From NCBI GenBank assembly GCA_963814435.1, contig CAWFCV010000003.1, forward strand, positions 1 through 64,000: 64,000 nt of DNA. The letters run 5' to 3'. This DNA is from JAEUPI01 sp963814435 (GTDB lineage: Bacteria > Pseudomonadota > Gammaproteobacteria > Burkholderiales > Burkholderiaceae_C). Under the pieces are notes generated by a model. That model was given only the letters and a program-made list of their open reading frames with translations. It searched no databases and was not told the origin of the DNA. The first letter of the stretch is position 1, and each line of letters begins with the position of its first letter. Shown here one piece after another: positions 27,425 through 35,617 of this stretch. The position numbers and the translations under genes are program-made.

Positions 27425-28054
27425 CTAGGGCTTGCGCGCTACCAGTCCGATCAGCGCCGAGTGCCCCGAGTGCTGCGTGCCCTCGGTGAGCTCGGCCTCG
27501 TATTCGCTCAGGTCGATGATGTGCAGCCGGCCGAACGCGTGGCGCAGCAACTCGGCGGTGTACAGGTGAGAGGCAAACGGCGGCCCGCCGGTCTTGTATT
27601 CCAGCTGCCGCGGCGTGTAGCCCTGCAGCACCAGCACCCCGCCGGGTTTCAGCGCACGCACCATGCGCTCGAACAGACGCTCGCGCATGGCCGGGTCGGC
27701 GAACTGGATGAAGATCGCGATCACCGCGTCGTACAGCGCGGTGGGCCATTGAAGCGCATCGCCGTCCGCCACCGCGAAGTTCACCGACACGCCAGCCTCG
27801 CCGGCGAGCTTGTGTGCCTTGGCCACGCCGACCGGCGAAATGTCGAACGCATCCACCCGGTGGCCCTGGCGCGCCAGCCACACGCTGTTGCGGCCCTCGC
27901 CGTCGGCCACGCAGAGCACGCGCGACTTCGGTGCGAGGTGCTGAGCCTGCGCGCGCAGGTACTCGTTGGGCGCGATGCCGAAGATGTAGCGCTCGGTCTG
28001 GAAGCGCTGGTTCCAGGTGGCGGCAGCGTCGTTGAAGGCCATGGTGTCTTTCAT
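27425..28054 (-). CDS. TehB-like class I methyltransferase
   Basis: 209 residues. WNQRFQTERYIFGIAPNEYL is the hallmark start of the small TehB/thiopurine-type group; motif I is VLCVADGEGRNSVWLARQGH, followed by DAFDISPVGVAKAHKLAGEA and LQWPTALYDAVIAIFIQFAD. Such enzymes methylate tellurite, thiols or small acids using SAM. The target here is unknown. It sits 25 bp after a DUF456 gene on the same strand. Confidence 0.82.
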   Translation of the reverse strand: MKDTMAFNDAAATWNQRFQTERYIFGIAPNEYLRAQAQHLAPKSRVLCVADGEGRNSVWLARQGHRVDAFDISPVGVAKAHKLAGEAGVSVNFAVADGDALQWPTALYDAVIAIFIQFADPAMRERLFERMVRALKPGGVLVLQGYTPRQLEYKTGGPPFASHLYTAELLRHAFGRLHIIDLSEYEAELTEGTQHSGHSALIGLVARKP

Positions 28055-28079
28055 CGGTTGGGCATTGCGGCGTTCACGG

Positions 28080-28562
28080 TCAGAGCAACAGCGCGGCCAC
28101 GAACACGCCGATCATCATGAAGGCGATCACCACCTTGGCCGCCAGCCCGGCCATGATGCCGAGCCAGGTGGCGATGCCGACCTTCACCGCGCGCTGGTGG
28201 TTCTTCTGCGCCAGGTATTCACCGACCGCCGCGCCGACCAGCGGCATGAACAGCACGCCCACCAACCCCATGAACAGGCCCGCCACCGTGCCCAGTGCGG
28301 CGCCGACGATGGCCTGCCGGCTGGCGCCGGCCTTGCGCGCGCCGAGCAGCCCGGCCACGTAGTCGAGCCCCCAGGCCAGCACCGCGAGCACCGTGACCAC
28401 CGTCACGCTGGGCCAGCCGACGCGCGTGAAACCGTCGATCCACGCGCCGAGCACGATGCCGGCGAGCACGAACAGCGTGCCGGGCAGCGCCGGCAGCACC
28501 GTGCCCGCCAGGCCGACGACGATCAGCGCCACGCTCAGGATCCACCACAGGGTGTCGGCCAT
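28080..28562 (-). CDS. DUF456 membrane protein
   Basis: 160 residues, almost entirely hydrophobic, with five or six predicted helices. The N-terminus VGLAGTVLPALPGTLFVLAG and the glycine-rich AIVGAALGTVAGLFMGLVGV and LFMPLVGAAVGEYLAQKN are diagnostic for the DUF456 family. No function is established. It lies between the HpaB-family gene and the methyltransferase, all on the minus strand. Confidence 0.85.
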   Translation of the reverse strand: MADTLWWILSVALIVVGLAGTVLPALPGTLFVLAGIVLGAWIDGFTRVGWPSVTVVTVLAVLAWGLDYVAGLLGARKAGASRQAIVGAALGTVAGLFMGLVGVLFMPLVGAAVGEYLAQKNHQRAVKVGIATWLGIMAGLAAKVVIAFMMIGVFVAALLL

Positions 28563-28578
28563 GGCGAGGCGGCCTGCG

Positions 28579-30205
28579 CTACGACGTTGCCTTGCCCGAC
28601 GCGGGCAGCGGCACCATCACTGGCTGGCCTGGCACCGTGCAGCCGGTGTCGCAGCAGCGCCCGGGCTGGCGGTTGCGCGTGATGGCGCGCGACGGGTCCT
28701 CGGCCAGCACGCCGCGCTCGAGCAGGCGCTCGACCAGTTCGACCTTGTTGCCGACGGGGTAGTGGCGCCAGATCTCCTGCTTCATCGCCGCCGGCGAGCC
28801 GCCGCCGTGCAGGCTGATCACCGAGTACCAGCCGCCCTGGTACGACGCGGTGAGGTCCTCGACGAAGCGCGCGACCTCGATGCGCTTGTCGTACGGCACC
28901 GCCGGGTTGGCGCGCAGCACCTCCGACAGCGTGGCCGCGGTGGCCGGGTTGTGGTCTTCGTCGGGGCCGGGCAGCGTGACGATCAGGCCGCCCGACACCT
29001 CGTGCGCGAGGCGGTGCATGTCGTAGATCTGCGTGGCCAGCAGCAGCTTGCCGATGTTGGCGAACACCGGCTCGGGCATGAACACGCCGCTGGGGTCGTC
29101 GCGCGTCGCGTAGACGCTGGCCGCCACGCCGCAGGCGTAGAAGCCTTCGACGATCTTGATCAGTTCGACCATCGGCTCGCGCAGGCTCGCGTGCGCGCCG
29201 GGGTCGAAGCCGTTGGCCTCGCACATCAGCGCGCCGGCGCCGATCAGCAGGTCGCCGAAGCCGGCACGCGCGGCGATGCAGGTGTGGCGGTGGTGGGTGG
29301 CGTAGTGGTAGGTCAGCCCGCCCGAATGCTCCCACTCGCCGGCCAGGAACACGCGCTCCCACGGCACGAACACCCGGTCGAAGATCACCACGCCGGTGGC
29401 CTGGCCGTAGCGGCGCGAGAACAGCGCGGCGCCGTGCTCGAGCTTCTCGCCGGGCCGCCCGGCCGGGCGCGAGACGATGGTGATGCCCGGCGCATCCACC
29501 GGCACCGCGCAGCACAGCGCGAAGTCGGCGTCCGCGGCGACCATGTTGCGGCACGGCATGACCAGGAACTCGTGCATGTACGGCGCGCCGGTGACGATGG
29601 CCTTGGTGCCGGAGATCACGATGCCCTTGGCGTGTGCGCTCGACCACGTGCACGTAGCTGTCGGGGTTGGCCTGCTCGTGCGGGCGCTTGGAGCGGTCGC
29701 CCTTGGCGTCGGTCATCGCGATGCCGAGCGACAGGTCGTGAGCCTGCACGTGATCCAGGTAGGCCGCGAAGCGCGCGCGTCGTTCGGTCGAGCCGTTGGC
29801 GTCGTCGATGCGCGCGGCCGCCTGGGCGATCGCGGCCATCGCGTCGTGCGCGAGGTAACGCTGCGCGCAGCCGGTCTCCTGGCACAACACGCGCACCGCC
29901 TCGAGCTTGTTCAGCAGGTCGCCGGCCGACTCGTCGAGGTGCAGCATGCGATTCACGGTGCGGCCCGTGCTCGTCTGCCGGGCCGTCATCAATGCGGCCC
30001 ACTCGGCCTTCAGCGCCGCGTCGTAGGTGAAGGCCAGCGCCTGCACGCCGGGTTTCAGCGCCGGCTCGTCGGCCACCGACTCGACGCGCCGGCCGTCGAG
30101 GTAGACCACGGGCTTCAGGCGGCGCAGCGATGCCGTGTAGTCGGCCCCGCTCATCAGCGCGGCGGGCAGCGGCTTGAATTGCTCGGCGGATGCGGGCGCG
30201 TTCAT
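28579..30205 (-). CDS. 4-hydroxyphenylacetate 3-monooxygenase (HpaB) family protein (one frameshift)
   Basis: About 540 residues, with one indel near 29,640. The N-terminal domain (MSGADYTASLRRLKPVVYLD, MLHLDESAGDLLNKLEAVRV) and the acyl-CoA-dehydrogenase-like core (SGTKAIVTGAPYMHEFLVMP, VIFDRVFVPWERVFLAGEWE) mark the HpaB/AbfD family. Family members are either FADH2-dependent phenol monooxygenases or FeS 4-hydroxybutyryl-CoA dehydratases. The FeS ligand set looks incomplete: CAQRY replaces the CxxxC, and the later ligand Cys is shifted in HHRHTCIAARAGFGD, so a flavin monooxygenase is more likely. An unusual Cys-rich tail (GRCCDTGCTVPG) is present. AGGAGG precedes the ATG. Divergent from the hydrolase gene. 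Confidence 0.78.
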
Positions 30206-30250
30206 GGCACCTCCTGGACGATGCGCCGAGCGTACACTGAGTCCGCTTGA

Positions 30251-30270
30251 GCGTCCGCCCCTGCGGACGC
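30251..30270. promoter_or_regulatory. Perfect hairpin in the divergent promoter region
   Basis: GCGTCCGC and GCGGACGC, an 8-bp perfect stem with loop CCCT, inside the 92-bp gap between the HpaB-family gene and the divergent hydrolase gene. It could be an operator or a hairpin in the leader of the hydrolase transcript. Confidence 0.35.
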
Positions 30271-30297
30271 TTGCCAACATCCCCCGCGGGCCCGGCC

Positions 30298-30855
30298 ATG
30301 AACACGATCAACCCGAGCGCCAGTGCGCTGGTGCTCGTCGACTACCAACAGCGCCTGGTGCCCGCGCTGCACGAAGGCGACGCCGCGGTGGCCCATGCCG
30401 TGTGGCTGGCCGACGTGGCGCGCACGCTGCGCATCCACGTCATCGGCACCGAGCAGAACCCGCAGGGCCTGGGACACAACGTGGCGGCCATCCGCTCGCG
30501 CTGCGAGGTCACCGTGGCCAAGCAGCATTTCGACGCCTGCGCCGACGGGCTGGTCGAGGCGCTGCGCGCCCACGGCCATCTGCCGGCCGACGTGGTGCTG
30601 GCCGGTTGCGAGACGCACGTGTGCCTGATGCAATCGGCGCTCGGCCTGCTGCGCCACGGCCTGCGCTGCTGGGTCGTCGCCGACGCCTGCGCGTCGCGCC
30701 GCCCGGCCGATCGCGAACTCGCGCTGCAGCGGTTGCGCGGCGCGGGTGCGGTGCTGGTGAGCAGCGAGATGGTGGCCTTCGAGTGGCTGCGCAGCAGCGA
30801 TCACGCTCGCTTCAAGGAACTGCTGCCGCTGCTGCGGGACGGGCCGACCGCCTGA
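30298..30855 (+). CDS. Isochorismatase-like cysteine hydrolase
   Basis: 185 residues. The catalytic triad is visible: Asp in SALVLVDYQQRLVPAL, Lys in VTVAKQHFDAC, and Cys in VVLAGCETHVCLMQSALGLL, with the usual cis-peptide segment before it. Family members split C-N or C-O bonds in nicotinamide, N-carbamoyl compounds or isochorismate. The length and the CETHVC motif fit the YcaC/hydrolase subgroup; substrate unknown. Start taken at 30298, the ATG after the GC-rich hairpin. First gene of the plus-strand catabolic run. Confidence 0.82.
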   Translation: MNTINPSASALVLVDYQQRLVPALHEGDAAVAHAVWLADVARTLRIHVIGTEQNPQGLGHNVAAIRSRCEVTVAKQHFDACADGLVEALRAHGHLPADVVLAGCETHVCLMQSALGLLRHGLRCWVVADACASRRPADRELALQRLRGAGAVLVSSEMVAFEWLRSSDHARFKELLPLLRDGPTA

Positions 30856-30984
30856 CGTTGCCGCCGGCGCGCGGGCGCCGTGTGGCTCCGGCAGGCCAAT
30901 CCCGAGCCTGAGCCTGAGCCCGAGCCCGACTGCATGCCATGCTTGAATGATGGACGAACGCACCTTCCGCCTCGGAGGCAACTC

Positions 30985-32139
30985 GTGCAAGACCTGAGCT
31001 CCTGGATCGGCCGCCGCGAAACCGCGCGCGACCAGATCGGCGCCACGCCGGTGGCCGCACTGACCGCGACACTGGACCATCCGGCCACCGAGATCCCTGC
31101 CGGCACGCCGCTGCCGCCGTTGTGGCACTGGCTGTACTTCCTGCCGCTGCACCGCCAAAGCGAGATCGGCCCCGACGGCCACGCCAGGCGCGGCGGCTTC
31201 CTGCCGCCGGTGCCGCTGCCGCGGCGCATGTGGGCGGGCAGCCAGTTCGAGTTCCGTGCGCCGGTGCGCGTGGGCGACGCGGTGGAGCGCACCTCCACCA
31301 TCGCCGACGTCACGGTGAAGGAGGGCCGCAGCGGCCAGCTGGTGTTCGTGAAAGTGCGCCACGAGCTGCGCTGCAACGGCGCCGTGGAACCGGCGATCGT
31401 GGAATTCCACGACATCGTGTATCGCGACGCGAAGAAGCCGGGCGATGTCGAGCCGCCACCGCAGAAGGCGCCGGAATTGGATGCGCGCGAGGTTTCCGGA
31501 TCCGGGTTGCCCGGTCCGGAAACGCACCCCCTCGGGGGGCAGCGACCACAGGGAGCATGGGGGCGTACGGTTTCCGGATCCGGGTTGCCCGGTCCGGAAA
31601 CGCACCCCCTCGGGGAGCAGCGACCACAGGGAGCGTGGGGGCGTACGGTTTCCGGATCCGGGTTGCCCGGTCCGGAAACGCACCCCCTCGGGGGGCAGCG
31701 ACCGCAGGGAGCGTGGGGGCGTACGGTTTCCGGATCCGGGTTGCCCGGTCCGGAAACGCACCCCCTCGGGGGGCAGCGACCGCAGGGAGCGTGGGGGCGT
31801 ACTTTGGTGCCCGACGACGTGCTGCTGTTCCGCTACAGCGCGCTCACCTTCAACGGCCACCGCATCCACTACGACCGCCGCTACGTCACCGAGGTCGAGG
31901 GCTATCCCGGCCTTGTCGTGCACGGCCCGCTGATCGCGACGCTGCTGCTGGACCTGCTGCGCCGGCAGATGCCCGGCGCCGACGTCGCCGCGTTCCGTTT
32001 CAAGGCGGTGCGGCCTACCTTCGACCTGCACCCGTTCACGGTCAACGGTGCGCCCGACTCCGACGCCAAGACCATCAAGCTGTGGGCGAGCGACCACGAA
32101 GGCTGGCTGACGATGGATGCCGTCGCCACGCTGCGCTGA
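30985..32139 (+). CDS. FAS1-like/MaoC dehydratase with an in-frame tandem repeat insert
   Basis: 384 residues from a GTG behind GGAGG. The first hot-dog half (SSWIGRRETARDQIGATPVA, LPPLWHWLYFLPLHRQSEIG, RRGGFLPPVPLPRRMWAG) and the second (VPDDVLLFRYSALTFNGHRI, HYDRRYVTEVEGYPGLVVHG) match the mesaconyl-C4-CoA hydratase/FAS1-like dehydratase family; the second holds the catalytic Asp/His motif. Between them residues 170-273 are four copies of a 26-residue repeat rich in Gly and Pro, which relatives lack (they run about 280 residues). The enzyme hydrates or dehydrates an acyl-CoA. The next gene, a CoA-transferase, starts 10 bp after its stop. Confidence 0.85.
   Translation: MQDLSSWIGRRETARDQIGATPVAALTATLDHPATEIPAGTPLPPLWHWLYFLPLHRQSEIGPDGHARRGGFLPPVPLPRRMWAGSQFEFRAPVRVGDAVERTSTIADVTVKEGRSGQLVFVKVRHELRCNGAVEPAIVEFHDIVYRDAKKPGDVEPPPQKAPELDAREVSGSGLPGPETHPLGGQRPQGAWGRTVSGSGLPGPETHPLGEQRPQGAWGRTVSGSGLPGPETHPLGGQRPQGAWGRTVSGSGLPGPETHPLGGQRPQGAWGRTLVPDDVLLFRYSALTFNGHRIHYDRRYVTEVEGYPGLVVHGPLIATLLLDLLRRQMPGADVAAFRFKAVRPTFDLHPFTVNGAPDSDAKTIKLWASDHEGWLTMDAVATLR
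31492..31803 (+). repeat. Four in-frame 78-bp tandem repeats within the dehydratase gene
   Basis: Units at 31492-31569, 31570-31647, 31648-31725 and 31726-31803, nearly identical (units differ at three or four bases). Each begins with a hairpin, TTTCCGGATCCGGG paired with CCCGGTCCGGAAA, followed by CACCCCCTCGGGGGG and GGAGCGTGGGGGC. Since 78 is a multiple of three, all copies stay open in the dehydratase frame, and the other two plus-strand frames are also free of stops. The unit resembles intergenic palindromic elements of Burkholderiales rather than normal coding sequence. Confidence 0.95.
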
Positions 32140-32149
32140 AGGGATTGCC

Positions 32150-33343
32150 ATGCAACCACTCAGGGGCCTCACGGTCGTCACGCTCGAGCACGCGATCGCG
32201 GCGCCATTCTGCACGCGACAACTCGCCGACCTGGGCGCGCGCGTGATCAAGATCGAACGCCCGGGCAGCGGCGACTTCGCGCGCGGCTACGACCAGCGTG
32301 TGCGCGGCCTTGCGTCGCACTTCGTGTGGACCAATCGCAGCAAGGAGAGCCTCACGCTGGACGTGAAGCACCCGCGTGCCGCCGAACTGCTGGCGCAGCT
32401 GATCGTCGACAAGGCCGACATCGTCGTGCAGAACCTCGCGCCCGGCGCGGCGGCGCGGCTGGGCGTGTCCTTCGACGCGCTGAAGGGCCGGCGGCCCGAC
32501 CTCATCGTCTGCGACATCTCGGGCTACGGCGACGACGCGGCGCATCCGGGCCCGTACCGCGACAAGAAGGCCTACGACCTGTTGATCCAGAGCGAGTCGG
32601 GCTTTGTCTCGATCACCGGCACGCCGGACGAGCCGAGCAAGGCGGGCCTGTCGATCGCCGACATCGCCGCCGGCATGTACGCCTACAGCAGCATCCTCGC
32701 CGCCGTGCTGCAGCGAACGCAGGACGGCCTGGGTCGCCGCATCGACATCAGCATGCTCGAGTCGATGGGCGAGTGGATGGGCTACCCGATGTACTACGCC
32801 TTCGACGGCGCGCCGCCCCCACCGCGCGCCGGCGCCGCGCACGCGACAATATTCCCGTACGGCCCGTTCCCCACCGGCGACGGCAGGACGGTGATGCTGG
32901 GCCTGCAGAACGAACGCGAGTGGCTGCAGTTCTGCGACAAGGTGCTGCTGCAGCCGGCACTGGCGCGGGACGAGCGCTTTGCCGGTAATGCGAAGCGCGT
33001 GGCAAACCGCGAGGCGCTGCGCAAGGTCATCGTCGAGGCCTTCGCCGGTCTCACGGCCGAAGACCTGACGGCGCGCCTCGAAGCGGCGCAGATCGCCAAC
33101 GCGCAGGTGCGCGACATGGCCGGCTTCTGGCGCCACGAGCAGCTCGCGGCGCGCGGCCGCTGGCGCAAAGTCGATTCACCGTCGGGCCCGCTGCCGGTGC
33201 TGTTGCCGCCGGGCTCGTGGGACGACGGCGACCCGCGCCTGGAAGCGGTGCCAGCGCTCGGCCAGCACACCGACGCGATCCTGGCCGAGTTGGGCGTCGC
33301 CGCGGGCGAGATCGCCAAGCTGCGGGCAGCGCAGGCGATTTAG
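32150..33343 (+). CDS. CaiB/BaiF family CoA-transferase
   Basis: 397 residues, intact. Class III CoA-transferase: MQPLRGLTVVTLEHAIAAPF, RQLADLGARVIKIERPGSGD and the catalytic Asp in KKAYDLLIQSESGFVSITG. IADIAAGMYAYSSILAAVLQ and GRRIDISMLESMGEWMGYPM are typical of the larger domain. It moves CoA between carboxylic acids. With the adjoining dehydratase it probably activates and then hydrates a dicarboxylic or branched acid; the exact acid is unknown. The ATG lies 10 bp after the dehydratase stop behind AAGGGA. Confidence 0.88.
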   Translation: MQPLRGLTVVTLEHAIAAPFCTRQLADLGARVIKIERPGSGDFARGYDQRVRGLASHFVWTNRSKESLTLDVKHPRAAELLAQLIVDKADIVVQNLAPGAAARLGVSFDALKGRRPDLIVCDISGYGDDAAHPGPYRDKKAYDLLIQSESGFVSITGTPDEPSKAGLSIADIAAGMYAYSSILAAVLQRTQDGLGRRIDISMLESMGEWMGYPMYYAFDGAPPPPRAGAAHATIFPYGPFPTGDGRTVMLGLQNEREWLQFCDKVLLQPALARDERFAGNAKRVANREALRKVIVEAFAGLTAEDLTARLEAAQIANAQVRDMAGFWRHEQLAARGRWRKVDSPSGPLPVLLPPGSWDDGDPRLEAVPALGQHTDAILAELGVAAGEIAKLRAAQAI

Positions 33344-34199
33344 CGTGAAGCCGCAGCGCCGGGCCTTCGGTCAGTGCCGGGTTCGACAGGCGGTTGTCGG
33401 CCCGATGGCGACCTTGAACGACCGCTCTGAAGTGACCCGCGACGAGCGGCGCGCGCTGCGCCACGGCCGCGGGCTGTGTGGCCCCGCCGCTCAGCCTGCG
33501 GCGCCCCGGCCCGAAGGCCGGGGTGCACTGCGCTGCTCGCCCGAGCAGGGCGGCTGCGATCCCGCCGCCGCGCCGCTGCACGCGGCGCAGCCTCACGGGT
33601 TCTCGCCGGTCTGGCGCTTGTGCGCCAGACGTCCACGGCCGGGCCTGCAGGCCCGGCCGGCTCGTGAGGCGAGCAAGAGTGCGCAGGCACTCTTGCTCGT
33701 CCACACTCGCCCCCTGCTCGTGCTGCGCTGCTCGTCGCCGCAATTCGCGCCCGGACCCCACAACCCACGACCGCGGCTTCACGAGGGGCACCGAGCGCGG
33801 CGCCGCGCATCGGTGCAGCGCCGGTGCGGTGCTGCGCGACAGGCGGTACCCGGCGGGGGCGATTTCGGGGGCGGCGAGAAGCGCAGGCCTGGGGTCGGCG
33901 CGCGCAGCGCGCTTCGTAGACTGACTCGCCGCGTTTGGCCGAACGCAGCGACCGCAGGTCGCGTAGTGAGTTACGCGGCGCGACCCCAGGGCGAGCATCG
34001 CAGTGCAGTCGGCGCATTTGGCCGACCGCCCACGCATGAGCCCCTGGCGGGTACCGCCTGCCGCGACGCACTGACCACCATTCACAGCAGACGCCCGCTA
34101 AAGACAGCATCGGGCCGCCAGCAGCCTTTGGGATATCTCGCAGCGCAACCGTGATCGATCTTCCGCGTACCTACTCCGCCATCCTGAAAGGACCGCCCA
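33344..34199. repeat. Hairpin-rich intergenic region
   Basis: About 855 bp with no convincing gene. The 230 bp from 33,504 hold four strong inverted repeats in a row: CCCCGGCC/GGCCGGGG with loop CGAA (33504-33523); GTCTGGCGC/GCGCCAGAC with loop TTGT (33609-33630); a 22-bp perfect palindrome (33637-33658); and a 13-bp stem around GCAG (33670-33699). A weaker one, GTCGGC/GCCGAC, lies near 34,009. The right end carries the AAAGGA site of the lyase gene. Such dense hairpins look like mobile palindromic repeats or processed RNA structures. Confidence 0.7.
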
Positions 34200-35543
34200 G
34201 TGGCTTCCACCATCATCGACTCGCACATCTTCCAGGGCATCTTCAGCAGCGACGCCATGCGCGCGGTGTGGAGCGACGAGAACCGCACCCAGAAGTATCT
34301 GGACATCGAACGCGCGCTGGCCGTCGTGCAGGGGCGCCTGGGGCTGATTCCGCAGGCGGCGGCCGACGAGATCGTCAGCCACTGCCAGCTCGAGCAGATC
34401 GACCTGGTGCTGCTGCGCCAGCAGACCGAGCGCATCGGCTACCCGGTCCTCGGCGTCGTCTCGCAACTCAACAAGCTGTGTCGGGACGGGCTCGGCGAGT
34501 ACTGCCACTGGGGCGCGACGACGCAGGACATCACCGACACCGCCACCGTGCTGCAGATCCGCGAGGCGCTGGCGCTGGTGGAGACCGACCTCGATGCATT
34601 GGCGAAGGCGCTTGCGAAACTGGCGAAGGAGCATCGCCTGACGCCGATGATCGGCCGCAGCAACCTCCAGCAAGCCATTCCCGTGACCTTCGGCTACAAG
34701 ATGGCCGGCCTGCTGAGCGCTGTGCAGCGGCACCGGGAGCGCCTGAAGCAACTCAAGGAACGTGTGCTGGTCGGTGAATTCGCCGGCGCGGCGGGCACGC
34801 TGGCCTCGCTGCAAACCGGCGCGATGCAGACGCAGGCAGGCCTGTGCGCCGAGCTCGGCCTGCAGCAGCCGGTGATCGCCTGGCACACGATCCGCGACAA
34901 CATCGCCGAGGTCGGCGCGGTGCTCGGCCTGATCGGCGGCACGCTCGGCAAGCTGAGCATGGACGTCAAGCTGATGATGCAGACCGAGGTGGCCGAGGTC
35001 TTCGAGCCCTACCACCATGGCCGCGGCAGCAGCAGCACGATGCCGCAGAAGCGCAACCCGATCGCGAGCTGCTACATCCATGCCGCGATCAGCGTCGTGC
35101 GCCAGCATGCGGCGGCGCTGATGGATGCGATGGTGGCCGACCACGAACGCTCCACCGGCCCGTGGCAGATCGAGTGGATCGTGCTGCCCGAAGCCTTCTG
35201 CCTGATGGCCGGCGCGCTGAAGCAGTCGCGCTCGATCCTCGAAGGCCTGGAGGTCGACCCCCAGGCAATGCGTCGCAACATCGACATGACGCACGGCCTG
35301 GTGATGAGCGAGGCGGTGATGATGGGCCTGGGCCCGTACATCGGCCGCGAGGTTGCCCACGACCTGGTGTACGACATCTGCCGGCAGGCCGTGAAACTGC
35401 AGCGCCCGCTGCTCGACGTGTTGTGCGAAAACGCTGAAGTGATGAAGCACGTCGATCGCGCGGCGCTGGCGCGCCTGTGCGATCCGGCGAACTACCTCGG
35501 CCAGAGCGGCGTGATGGTCGATCGCGTGCTGGCGCTCATGTAG
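34200..35543 (+). CDS. Fumarase/adenylosuccinate lyase superfamily enzyme, PcaB-like
   Basis: 447 residues from a GTG behind AAAGGA. The superfamily signature GRGSSSTMPQKRNPIASCYI (GSSxMPxKxNP) and the upstream motifs GEYCHWGATTQDITDTATVL and LTPMIGRSNLQQAIPVTFGY place it with 3-carboxy-cis,cis-muconate cycloisomerase and adenylosuccinate lyase. Clusters with CoA-transferase and Bug receptor often carry such a lyase acting on substituted succinates or muconates. It cannot be purB here by context, since no other purine gene is near. Same strand as the Bug receptor gene that follows at 75 bp. Confidence 0.85.
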   Translation: MASTIIDSHIFQGIFSSDAMRAVWSDENRTQKYLDIERALAVVQGRLGLIPQAAADEIVSHCQLEQIDLVLLRQQTERIGYPVLGVVSQLNKLCRDGLGEYCHWGATTQDITDTATVLQIREALALVETDLDALAKALAKLAKEHRLTPMIGRSNLQQAIPVTFGYKMAGLLSAVQRHRERLKQLKERVLVGEFAGAAGTLASLQTGAMQTQAGLCAELGLQQPVIAWHTIRDNIAEVGAVLGLIGGTLGKLSMDVKLMMQTEVAEVFEPYHHGRGSSSTMPQKRNPIASCYIHAAISVVRQHAAALMDAMVADHERSTGPWQIEWIVLPEAFCLMAGALKQSRSILEGLEVDPQAMRRNIDMTHGLVMSEAVMMGLGPYIGREVAHDLVYDICRQAVKLQRPLLDVLCENAEVMKHVDRAALARLCDPANYLGQSGVMVDRVLALM

Positions 35544-35617
35544 TGCTTTCGCGCAGTGTCGCGCCGTGACGCGGCGCGTACAGTGCGCGGGATCAGCCCG
35601 ACGATGAAAGAAGCCCG

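Noticed and set aside
25512..27881. A 789-codon minus-strand frame opposite the cyclase-ATPase gene
   Set aside because: It is the antisense shadow of the plus-strand gene, which shows clear domains; the shadow has none.
28579..30205. 4-hydroxybutyryl-CoA dehydratase (AbfD) assignment
   Set aside because: The iron-sulphur ligand pattern is not complete, so the broader HpaB-family name is safer.
31492..31803. A CRISPR array
   Set aside because: Units follow each other directly with no spacers, and the array lies inside a coding gene.
33345..34154. A 269-codon frame in the hairpin-rich gap
   Set aside because: No family likeness, Arg/Pro-rich, and the sequence is dominated by inverted repeats on both strands, so coding is unlikely.
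34200..35543. Housekeeping adenylosuccinate lyase (purB)
   Set aside because: The catabolic neighbours and PcaB-like layout make a role in acid degradation more likely.
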